Assembly: GCA_903880005.1 (NCBI GenBank)
Contig: CAIRNV010000305.1
Coordinates: 1-61,772 of the forward strand
Source: an uncultured Verrucomicrobiota bacterium
GTDB lineage: Bacteria; Verrucomicrobiota; Verrucomicrobiia; Limisphaerales; UBA9464
Direction of reading: 5' to 3'
Length of the DNA: 61,772 bases
Shown one piece after another: positions 42,998 through 50,451 of this stretch; position 1 is the first letter of the stretch, and every line of letters begins with the position of its first letter. The translations under genes were made by a program, and so were the position numbers. A model generated the notes under the pieces. The model was not told where the DNA came from. It did not search any database and saw only the letters and a program-made list of their open reading frames with translations.

Positions 42998-45900
42998 ATG
43001 AACGACGCGCGCGTGCATGAACTCCGGGGCCTGCTGCCCCGATGCCTCTTGTGGGACTGGGTCCGCATTGGATCCAGGCTCGTCCGGCTCCTGCGCGACC
43101 ACCGGCATGAGGGGCGGCACGACGCGATCCTTGACCGCCTGTTGTCCGAGGCCCGGGCCTCCGCTGAGTTGCGAGACCTGCGCGCCGCCCATGTCCCCCT
43201 GCCCACCTATCCCCCGGACCTTCCCATCACCGCCCGCAAGGACGACATCGTGGCCGCCATTCGCGCCCATCCCGTCGTCGTCATCGCGGGCGAGACGGGC
43301 TCCGGCAAGACGACGCAGATACCGAAGATGTGCCTGGAGGCGGGCCTCGGCATCGCGGCCAAGATCGGGTGCACGCAGCCACGTCGCGTCGCCGCCACCT
43401 CCATCTCCCGGCGCATCGCCGAGGAACTGGGGGTCGCCTGGGGTCGCGAGGTCGGCTGCAAGGTCCGGTTCGACGACCGGTCCGGCGACGACACCTACAT
43501 CAAGCTGATGACCGACGGCATGTTGCTGGCCGAGGTGCAGGGAGACCCGCTGTTGACCGAGTACGACGCCATCATCATCGACGAGGCCCATGAACGGTCG
43601 CTCAACATCGACTTCCTGCTCGGCTACCTAAAGCAGCTCCTTTCCCAAAGGCCGGACCTCAAGGTGCTCGTCACGTCCGCCACCATCGACACCGCCACCT
43701 TCTCGCGCGCCTTCCATGACGCGCCGGTGATCGAGGTGTCCGGGCGCATGTATCCGGTCGAGGTCCAATACCGGCCCTTCGACGCCGACTCCCAGGAGCG
43801 CGGCGAGTTCACCTTCATTGACGCGGCCGTCGAGGAAGCCAATCGCGCGATCATGGGGACGTCGTGGGGCGACGTGCTGGTGTTCCTGCCCGGCGAACGC
43901 GACATCCGCGAGGCCAGCGACCGGCTGGAGGGCCGCCTCGCCCGTGACGTGGACGTGGTGCCCCTGTACGGCCGGCTGAGTTCCGGGGACCAGCAACGCG
44001 TCTTTGCCGACACGGGCCGACGCAAGGTGGTGGTGGCGACCAACATCGCGGAGACGTCGCTCACGATCCCCGGCATCCGCCACGTCATCGACGCCGGCCT
44101 CGCTCGCATCAGCCGCTACAACCCACGGACCCGAACCCGGCGCCTGCCGGTCGAGCCCGTGTCCCAGAGCAGCGCCAACCAGCGAAAGGGACGCGCCGGA
44201 CGCGTCGCGGAGGGCACCTGCATCCGGCTCTACAGCGAGGAAGACTTCAACGCCCGACCGCGACACACGCAGCCCGAGATCCAGCGCGCCAACCTCGCCG
44301 AGGTGATCCTCCGGATGAAGGCCTCGCGCCTCGGCGAGATCGAGTCCTTCCCCTTCATCGACCCGCCCTCCCCCGCCGCCATCACCGGCGGCTATCAACT
44401 CCTCCAGGAACTCGGGGCGCTCGACGAGCAGCGGGAATTGACGCCCCTCGGACGCGACCTCGCCCGACTCCCCATCGATCCCACCCTCGGCCGCATGCTC
44501 CTCCAAGCCCAGGACGAGCACGCGTCGCGCGAACTCCTCATCATCGCGTCCGCCCTGAGCATCCAGGACCCGCGCGAGCGGCCGTTGGACCAGCGCGAGG
44601 CCGCCGACGCCGCCCACCGGCGCCACGCGGACCCACGCTCCGACTTCCTCTCGTTGCTCAAGCTCTGGGACGCCGTGCACGAGGAATGGGAGGTTTCCCG
44701 CACGCAGAATCAGCGACGCAAGTTCTGCAAGGCCGCCTTCCTCTCCTATACGCGGATGCGCGAATGGCAGGACCTCCACGCCCAGCTCACCAGCGCCCTC
44801 GCCGACATCGAGGCCATCCGCATCTCCGAAAGCTCCGCCGACTACGAGGCCATCCATCGCTCCATCCTCTCCGGCTTGCTCGGCCACGTCGCCCGACGCG
44901 AGGAACGCAACGTCTATCGCGCCCCCGGGAATCGCCTGGTCGCCGTGTTCCCGGGCTCCGCCTTGCACGACAAGGGCGAGAAACCGCAGCGCAAGACCGG
45001 CGGGCCCCGCGATGCCCGGACCCAAGGCCCCGCCCCCGAACGTTCCCGCCAGCCCGAGTGGATCGTCGCGGGCGAGGTCGTGGAAACATCGCAATTGTTC
45101 GCCCGGACCGTCGCCGGCATCGACCCGCTCTGGATCGTCCAGATCGCCCCCCACCTTTGCCGCGTCGCACACCGGCACCCGCACTGGAGCCCGCGCGCCG
45201 GGCGCGTCCTCGTCGAGGAAGTCACCACGTTCCACGGCCTCGAAGTCCGCTCCCGCCTCGTCGCCTTCGGCAACATCGACCCCGCCGCCGCCACCGACCT
45301 CTTCATCCGATCCGCGCTCGTCGAGGACGCCCTCGAACCCACGCCCGAGGAGGACGCGGAGGAGGATGGCCGCGGCAATGACCAAACCCGCCTGCGCCGC
45401 CAGGTACGCGCCGCCACCGACCAGCGCGCGCGGCCCGCCGCACGACATCCCTTCCTTGCCCACAACCGCGACCTCCGCGAGCGCATCGACGCATGGCGCA
45501 CGCGCGTCCGACGGACCTCCTTGGGGGACGTGGACCAACGAATGGCCGCCTTCTATGCGCGTCACTTGCTCGGGGTGTCGTCGCTCGACGAACTCGACCG
45601 CGCCGTGCGCGAGGCCAAGGACCCGCGCTTCCTGTTCGCCACGGAGGAGGACCTGACGGGCGGCATGGACCTTACGTACGACGCCGAGGCGTTCCCGGAC
45701 GCCGTGGCCTTGTCAGGGCAGGCCTCGGCCGTGCGCTATGCCTACGCGCCTGGCGAAGAGCACGACGGCGTCACGGTCCGCCTGGACGTCGATGTGGTCC
45801 GCAGCATCGCGCCGGCCGAGGTGGAATGGTCCGTGCCGGGGTTGCGCCCGGAGCTGGCCATGGAGCTGTTGCGGGCCTTGCCCAAGGCATTGCGCCGCGA

Positions 45901-47191
45901 CCTCATGCCGTTCCCGCCCAAGGTGGAGGAGATCGTGCGCGAGCTGAAGCCGGCGGGCCCATCCTTGCTGCACGACTTCGCGACGTTCCTTCGACGGAGG
46001 TACCAGGTGGACGTGCATCCAGAGTCGTGGCCGGCGGCGGCCATACCAATGCACCTGCGGACGCGCGTCGAGGTGGTTGCCCCCGGCGGGAAGGTCGTCG
46101 CGGCCGGGCGCGAAATGGCGGCGCTGAAGGAGCAATTCAAGTCGGCGCCCGCCCGCCCTGCGGAGCACTCGCGGGAATGGGCCGATGCGGCGCGCAGGTG
46201 GGAACGATTCGGGCTGTCCAGCTGGAGCTTCGGCGACCTGCCGGAGTCCTGGCCCATCGGCAACGTGGGCGGACTTCCCGTCGTGGCGTGGCCGGGCCTC
46301 GCCCTGGAGGAAGGCGGCGTCTCGGTGCGGCTCTTCCGGTCGGCGGCTGCCGCCTGCGAATCCAGCCGCGCGGGCCTGCATCGGTTGATCGAGCTGGCGT
46401 TGCAGAAGGACTTCGCATGGATGGAGAAGGACCTGCGCGGTTTGTCCCGTCATGGCCTTCTCTACGCGCCCTTGGGGCCTTGGGAGGAACTGGCCGAGTC
46501 CAGCGCCGTTTGGATCCGCAGGCAGGTGCTGCCGGCCGAGGCCTTCCGTCCCCTCCGCAGCGCGGCCTTCGAGCAGGAAGTGGAGGCCGTCCGCTCACGC
46601 CTGCGGGTTGCCGTGCCGCCATGGATCGCGCACGTGGGCGAGGTTCTCGAACGCCGACGGGAGGCCGCCCAGAAGATCGGCCCTGCCGCCAGCGCCCTTT
46701 CGGCCGCCCCCGGGCCGTCGGCCGCCCCAAAACGGGTCGTCTTGAACGACCTCAGCCAGCTCGGGGGGATCGCGCGGATTGCACCCCCGAGGACGGCGTC
46801 GCCCAGCGCCCCGGTGGCCAAGCCCACGACCGGGCTCGCGGCGGAATTGGAGGCGTTGGCCCCCGCCCGTTTCCCGGAGCGCATCGACGCGCTGCGCATG
46901 CCGCACTTGCCGCGCTACCTCCGGGCCCTGGCCATCCGGGCGGAGCGAGCGGCCCTGAACCCCGCCAAGGACGCCGAGCGCGCCCGGTCGGTGAACCCCT
47001 ACACCGACGCGGCCGCCCGGTTGTCGGCGACTCCGCCCTCGACGCCGGAGGGACGGTCGCTCGCGGCGGATTTTCGATGGGCCCTGGATGAATTCCGGGT
47101 GTCCGTGTTCGCCCAGGAACTGGGGACCGCACGCCCCGTGTCCGCCAAGCGCCTCGACGAGCTGCTGGCGGCGGTCAAGACGGCGGGATGA
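42998..47191 (+). CDS. hrpA: ATP-dependent RNA helicase HrpA
   Basis: 1397 residues, close to the usual HrpA length. DEAH-box motifs are all seen: AGETGSGKTTQIPKM (about residue 98), TQPRRVAATS, DEAH in IIIDEAHERSLNIDFLLGYL (about 195), TSATIDTATFS, TNIAETSLTIPGIRHVIDAG and QRKGRAGRVAEG. Helicase-associated, OB-fold and DUF3418 regions follow to the end. In Enterobacteria HrpA processes fimbrial mRNAs and rescues stalled ribosomes. The ATG at 42998 (MNDARVHELR) was preferred; 42977 is possible. The end is not followed by a strong terminator but by palindromic repeat copy E. Confidence 0.93.
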   Translation: MNDARVHELRGLLPRCLLWDWVRIGSRLVRLLRDHRHEGRHDAILDRLLSEARASAELRDLRAAHVPLPTYPPDLPITARKDDIVAAIRAHPVVVIAGETGSGKTTQIPKMCLEAGLGIAAKIGCTQPRRVAATSISRRIAEELGVAWGREVGCKVRFDDRSGDDTYIKLMTDGMLLAEVQGDPLLTEYDAIIIDEAHERSLNIDFLLGYLKQLLSQRPDLKVLVTSATIDTATFSRAFHDAPVIEVSGRMYPVEVQYRPFDADSQERGEFTFIDAAVEEANRAIMGTSWGDVLVFLPGERDIREASDRLEGRLARDVDVVPLYGRLSSGDQQRVFADTGRRKVVVATNIAETSLTIPGIRHVIDAGLARISRYNPRTRTRRLPVEPVSQSSANQRKGRAGRVAEGTCIRLYSEEDFNARPRHTQPEIQRANLAEVILRMKASRLGEIESFPFIDPPSPAAITGGYQLLQELGALDEQRELTPLGRDLARLPIDPTLGRMLLQAQDEHASRELLIIASALSIQDPRERPLDQREAADAAHRRHADPRSDFLSLLKLWDAVHEEWEVSRTQNQRRKFCKAAFLSYTRMREWQDLHAQLTSALADIEAIRISESSADYEAIHRSILSGLLGHVARREERNVYRAPGNRLVAVFPGSALHDKGEKPQRKTGGPRDARTQGPAPERSRQPEWIVAGEVVETSQLFARTVAGIDPLWIVQIAPHLCRVAHRHPHWSPRAGRVLVEEVTTFHGLEVRSRLVAFGNIDPAAATDLFIRSALVEDALEPTPEEDAEEDGRGNDQTRLRRQVRAATDQRARPAARHPFLAHNRDLRERIDAWRTRVRRTSLGDVDQRMAAFYARHLLGVSSLDELDRAVREAKDPRFLFATEEDLTGGMDLTYDAEAFPDAVALSGQASAVRYAYAPGEEHDGVTVRLDVDVVRSIAPAEVEWSVPGLRPELAMELLRALPKALRRDLMPFPPKVEEIVRELKPAGPSLLHDFATFLRRRYQVDVHPESWPAAAIPMHLRTRVEVVAPGGKVVAAGREMAALKEQFKSAPARPAEHSREWADAARRWERFGLSSWSFGDLPESWPIGNVGGLPVVAWPGLALEEGGVSVRLFRSAAAACESSRAGLHRLIELALQKDFAWMEKDLRGLSRHGLLYAPLGPWEELAESSAVWIRRQVLPAEAFRPLRSAAFEQEVEAVRSRLRVAVPPWIAHVGEVLERRREAAQKIGPAASALSAAPGPSAAPKRVVLNDLSQLGGIARIAPPRTASPSAPVAKPTTGLAAELEALAPARFPERIDALRMPHLPRYLRALAIRAERAALNPAKDAERARSVNPYTDAAARLSATPPSTPEGRSLAADFRWALDEFRVSVFAQELGTARPVSAKRLDELLAAVKTAG

Positions 47192-47225
47192 GGCCATTGA
47201 CCGGAATGAGGTATCCGAGAAACGG

Positions 47226-47398
47226 TTAAGCTAGGACGATTCAGTTGGGAGGGGAAGTGATTGCGAAGCAGATGCTTGCGCAAGCCGAGGAGTGAGCGAG
47301 ACGCGGGCCGGTACGAGGCCCGTAACGAGCGAACGACGAAGGAGTTGCGCAAGCAGATCGAACAAGCACGACCGATCCAACTGAATCGTCCCGGTTAA
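47226..47398 (-). repeat. Dispersed palindromic repeat, copy E (full length)
   Basis: 173 bp with TTAA at both tips. Inner arms TGCTTGCGCAA (47273-47283) and TTGCGCAAGCA (47345-47355) pair perfectly, as in copy A but in the other direction. The centre is CGGGCC-GGTACGA-GGCCCG. It fills the gap between hrpA and the rplU promoter and could act as a transcription stop or mRNA 3-prime hairpin for hrpA. Confidence 0.85.
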
Positions 47399-47462
47399 GG
47401 GGCATGTCATGGCACCGGAGCGACCCAGACGGCACAGGAAGTGCGTGTGCGGGAATTGCCCG

Positions 47463-47492
47463 TTGACACCCAAGGTCGGGGTTTGGTTGTAT
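47463..47492 (+). promoter_or_regulatory. Promoter of the rplU-rpmA-obgE operon
   Basis: A perfect -35 box TTGACA (47463-47468) and TTGTAT (47487-47492) are 18 bases apart, 34 bases before the rplU start. This is the best housekeeping-type promoter match in the window. Confidence 0.6.
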
Positions 47493-47526
47493 CGCCGCTC
47501 TTTCGACACGCAGAAAGCGAGAATTT

Positions 47527-47838
47527 ATGTACGCAGTTTTGGAGACGGGCGGGAAGCAATACCGGGTGGAAGCAGGGGACATGCTCGAGATCGAGTCCAT
47601 TCCGGCCGAGGCCGGTGCCGTGCACGTCTTCGACCGCGTGCTGCTCGTGAGCCGCGACGGTCAGGTTTCCGTGGGCCAACCTCTGGTCGCCGGGGCCAAG
47701 GTCACCGCCGACGTGGTGGAACACATCCGAGGCGACAAGAAGATCGCCTTCAAGTTCCGTCGCCGTAAGGGTTACCACCGCACCGTGGGCCATCGCCAGG
47801 AACTCACCGTGGTCAAGGTCCGCGAAATCACGGCCTAG
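47527..47838 (+). CDS. rplU: 50S ribosomal protein bL21
   Basis: 103 residues. [20 protein letters not shown] and the C-terminal signature [20 protein letters not shown] are those of bL21, which binds 23S rRNA near bL20. Normal length. It begins the conserved rplU-rpmA-obgE order and is preceded by a clear promoter. Confidence 0.97.
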   Translation: MYAVLETGGKQYRVEAGDMLEIESIPAEAGAVHVFDRVLLVSRDGQVSVGQPLVAGAKVTADVVEHIRGDKKIAFKFRRRKGYHRTVGHRQELTVVKVREITA

Positions 47839-47890
47839 GAATACAGAGGTCCACCACCCACAAGCGTCATTCAGCAGCGAGGAACATTTT

Positions 47891-48163
47891 ATGGCACACA
47901 AGAAGGGACAAGGCAGCTCCAAGAACGGCCGCGACAGCGTCAGCAAGCGTCTGGGCGTCAAGGCGTTCGGATCCGAGCTCGTGACGGCCGGCACCATCAT
48001 CGTCCGCCAACGCGGCTCCAAGTTCGTCGCCGGAGCCAACGTCGGCATCGGTCGGGACTGGACGCTGTTCGCGTTGAAGGATGGCCGCGTAAAGTTCGAC
48101 CGCGAAGGACGTCGCGTGAACATCCTGCCAGAGGTTCCAGCTGCCGCAGTCGCCGGCAACTAG
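47891..48163 (+). CDS. rpmA: 50S ribosomal protein bL27
   Basis: 90 residues. The start [20 protein letters not shown], then [20 protein letters not shown] and [20 protein letters not shown], are typical of bL27, whose N-terminus reaches into the peptidyl-transferase centre. There is no cleavable N-terminal extension like that of Firmicutes. A GAGGAA ribosome-binding site precedes the ATG. A hairpin separates it from obgE. Confidence 0.97.
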   Translation: MAHKKGQGSSKNGRDSVSKRLGVKAFGSELVTAGTIIVRQRGSKFVAGANVGIGRDWTLFALKDGRVKFDREGRRVNILPEVPAAAVAGN

Positions 48164-48212
48164 ACTTCATGACCGCTTTCTGCCCCTCGACGGTGCAGAC
48201 AGGCGAGAAGTT

Positions 48213-48246
48213 GGGCGAGGCCACCGGCCTCGCCCGTTTCGTTTTG
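48213..48246 (+). terminator. Terminator-like hairpin between rpmA and obgE
   Basis: GGGCGAGGCC (48213-48222) pairs perfectly with GGCCTCGCCC (48226-48235) around ACC, followed by GTTTCGTTTTG. It ends 22 bases before the obgE ATG. It probably lowers read-through, so that far less Obg than ribosomal protein is made. Confidence 0.7.
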
Positions 48247-48268
48247 AAACCATTCGCCACATCCCCGG

Positions 48269-49543
48269 ATGTTCGTTGACGAAATCAAGGTGTACGCGCG
48301 CGCCGGCCATGGCGGCCGCGGCGCCGTCGCCTTCCGTCGCGAGGCCTACATCGCCAAGGGCGGCCCCGACGGCGGCAACGGCGGCAAGGGTGGCGACGTC
48401 ATCCTGGAAGCCAGCCACGACCTCAACAACCTCATCGAGCAGTACTTCAACCCGCGTCTCATCGCGCAGCACGGCGAGGGCGGCATGGGCAAGGGCATGG
48501 ATGGCAAGGCGGGCAAGGACATCGTCATCAAGGTCCCCTGCGGCACCATGGTCTGGCGCATCAAGGACACCACTCCCAAGATCGAGTTGCTGCCCAAGCG
48601 CATCGGACCGTCCGGTGCCCCCATTGATCCAGAACGTCCCAGGCTTTCGCCCCGATCCAAACCCCAACCCCAAAACGCCACCCCCGAAGACGGGGATTCC
48701 GACTCCCGCCCCGTCTTGGGCGCCTCCACTTCCAAACGACCCGTCATCCGCACCCACGGCGGCATCCGCGCCATGGAAATTGACCTCAGCAAGGACTCCG
48801 AGTCGGTCGAGGATGCGTTTGATGCTGGGAAAGGCGAGTTGGTCTGCGACCTCACGTCCCATGGGCAGCGATTTGTTCTCTGCCAAGGCGGACGTGGCGG
48901 CTTGGGAAATCGCAACTTTGCCACCAGCCGCCACCAAACGCCCCGCTTCGCCCAACCCGGCGAGCCCGGAACCGAGGGCGAATACATGCTGGAACTCCGC
49001 ATCGTGGCCGACGTCGGCATCGTGGGGTATCCCAATGCTGGCAAGTCCACCTTGCTCACCGCCATTTCGCACGCTCGCCCCAAGATCGCGCCCTATCCCT
49101 TCACCACCCTGACCCCCCAGGTGGGCATCGTGGAGTACGAGGACTTCGCGCGCCTCGTCGTGTGCGACGTCCCGGGACTCATCGAGGGAGCCCACCGCAA
49201 CATCGGCCTCGGCCATGCCTTCCTCCGTCACCTGCGCCGCTGCAAGGTTTTGGTCCTCCTCCTCGACATGGCTGGAACCGACAATCGTCCTCCGTGGGAA
49301 GATCATCGGCATTTGCTGGAAGAACTCGGTGCCTACGATCCCTCGTTGCTGGAAAGGCCCCGAATCGTCGTGGCCAACAAGGTCGATGAACCCCAGGCCG
49401 AGGCCAACCTCAAGGCCTTCAAGCGCAAGGTCCGCAAAACCACCGTGCTTCCCCTCTCAGCCGCCTTTGGCGACGGCATCGAAGCCTTCAAGCAGGCCAT
49501 TCGCGTCGCCGTGGAGGAAGCCAGCGGTCCCCTGAGACGTTGA
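48269..49543 (+). CDS. obgE: GTPase Obg with a long insertion in the Obg domain
   Basis: 424 residues. The glycine-rich Obg fold begins MFVDEIKVYARAGHGGRGAV and contains KGGPDGGNGGKGGDV. The G domain shows GYPNAGKSTLLTAI (G1), DVPGLIEGAH (G3) and VVANKVDE (G4). Obg works in 50S subunit assembly and the stringent response. Between CGTMVWRI (to residue 98) and GELVCDLTSHGQRF (from about 189), where relatives have only a few residues, there are about 85 extra residues. Part of them (about 115-155) is Pro/Ser/Arg-rich. The frame is intact on both sides, so this is an insertion and not an error. Third gene of the operon. Confidence 0.94.
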   Translation: MFVDEIKVYARAGHGGRGAVAFRREAYIAKGGPDGGNGGKGGDVILEASHDLNNLIEQYFNPRLIAQHGEGGMGKGMDGKAGKDIVIKVPCGTMVWRIKDTTPKIELLPKRIGPSGAPIDPERPRLSPRSKPQPQNATPEDGDSDSRPVLGASTSKRPVIRTHGGIRAMEIDLSKDSESVEDAFDAGKGELVCDLTSHGQRFVLCQGGRGGLGNRNFATSRHQTPRFAQPGEPGTEGEYMLELRIVADVGIVGYPNAGKSTLLTAISHARPKIAPYPFTTLTPQVGIVEYEDFARLVVCDVPGLIEGAHRNIGLGHAFLRHLRRCKVLVLLLDMAGTDNRPPWEDHRHLLEELGAYDPSLLERPRIVVANKVDEPQAEANLKAFKRKVRKTTVLPLSAAFGDGIEAFKQAIRVAVEEASGPLRR

Positions 49544-49757
49544 CCCCAGCGCCCTGCGGCGTTCGTGTCCAACCCGGCAGCGTGGCTGCCGCGAACTTCG
49601 CGTTTGGGATCGCAGACACGAGGAGGCGTCGCGTCCGAACGGTCGTTCGGATCCCAAAATGACGTTTTCAGGTCCATGGGATGGACCTCCACCCGTTCAA
49701 GCCCCGGCCATCGCCGATTTTGCCGTCTCGCTTCATCCAAATCGCGCGATCGATCCC
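49544..49757. other. Intergenic stretch with three perfect hairpins after obgE
   Basis: CGGCAGC-GTG-GCTGCCG (49575-49591) may be the obgE stop hairpin. TTTGGGATC (49603-49611) pairs with GATCCCAAA (49650-49658), enclosing a second hairpin TCCGAACG-GT-CGTTCGGA (49634-49651). I see no gene. The nested arrangement looks like a small mobile or structural element. Confidence 0.45.
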
Positions 49758-50020
49758 CAGAAACGCCCCTTCAAGGCTTGAAAGCTCATTTTTTCTGCGG
49801 AAAACCCGCTTTCTCCCGATGGAAACGCACTTTCTCCCTGAGAAAAGCGACTTCCCACGCCGGAAAGTCTCTTTCGGCGTCGGATGAGTGGTTTTCCTGA
49901 CCTTGAAAACGCTTTTTCCAGTTCAGAAAGGCACTTTTTGACGCGAAAAACCTCCTTCCAGTGCGGAAAGGACGCTTTTTCTGAGAAAGAGGACGTTCTC
50001 CAGCCAGAAACGGATGTTCC
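49758..50020. repeat. Array of about 13 degenerate 21-bp units with phased A- and T-tracts
   Basis: AAA/AAAA tracts begin at 49761, 49781, 49801, 49823, 49843, 49864, 49906, 49927, 49946, 49967, 49986 and 50008, about 20.6 bases apart, with T-tracts near mid-phase. Each unit reads roughly AAA-n5-CTTTCT-n8. The spacing is two helical turns, so the DNA should be strongly bent. Both strands give open heptad-like peptides, but neither looks like a protein. One unit near 49885 is worn. Confidence 0.75.
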
Positions 50021-50023
50021 TCG

Positions 50024-50195
50024 CTCAGCCGGAACGATTCCGTTGGGAGGGAAGTGATTGCGAAGCAGATGCTTGCGCAAGCCGAGGAGTGAGCGAGGCG
50101 CGGGCCAGTTCCAGGCCCGTGACGAGCGAAGGACGAAGCTCTTGCGAAAGAAGATCAAGCAAGCACGACCGATCCAACTGAATCGTTACGGCTAA
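50024..50195 (-). repeat. Dispersed palindromic repeat, copy F (mixed arms)
   Basis: 172 bp with terminal arms CTCAGCCGGAACGATTCCGT and CAACTGAATCGTTACGGCTA. The left inner arm is the TGCTTGCGCAAG form of copies A and E; the right one is the CTTGCGAAAGAA form of copy D, so the two no longer pair well. The centre loop is changed too (GGGCC-AGTTCCA-GGCCC). It looks like a recombinant of two subtypes. Confidence 0.85.
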
Positions 50196-50197
50196 GC

Positions 50198-50275
50198 ATC
50201 AGCCCGGAGACGGCGATCGAGCACGAGATTGCCCACCGTTTTCGGCGGATCCTGACGCTCTATCCCCTGCTGTAG
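50198..50275 (+). pseudogene. Possible gene remnant (short C-terminal coding piece)
   Basis: Directly after repeat copy F, one frame reads ISPETAIEHEIAHRFRRILT then LYPLL and a TAG. It looks protein-like but has no start and no upstream part, and I cannot name a family. It could be the tail of a gene cut by the repeat. From 50276 to the next gene (50452) I see nothing else. Confidence 0.2.
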
Positions 50276-50451
50276 GCCGCATGCAGTCTCGCGACGGCGC
50301 TTGCCCCGTCTTGCAGTGCCGTTCACCCGACATCACGCGACCGATTCGGTCGGCCTTGGCACACGCCTCAATGGAGGAGAGGAAAGCCACCTTTTGCTCC
50401 GAGCCTGTTGCCCACCGGCCTTGGAATTGCTTCCAATGAGCCATCACCGTC

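Noticed and set aside
49758-50020. CRISPR array
   Set aside because: Units are too short (21 bp), degenerate and without unique spacers, and no cas genes are nearby.
49733-50158. Heptad-repeat protein (FSxxxKx pattern) on the minus strand over the 21-bp array
   Set aside because: The plus strand gives an equally good heptad peptide because each unit is near-palindromic, there is no ribosome-binding site, and the frame continues into the palindromic repeat.
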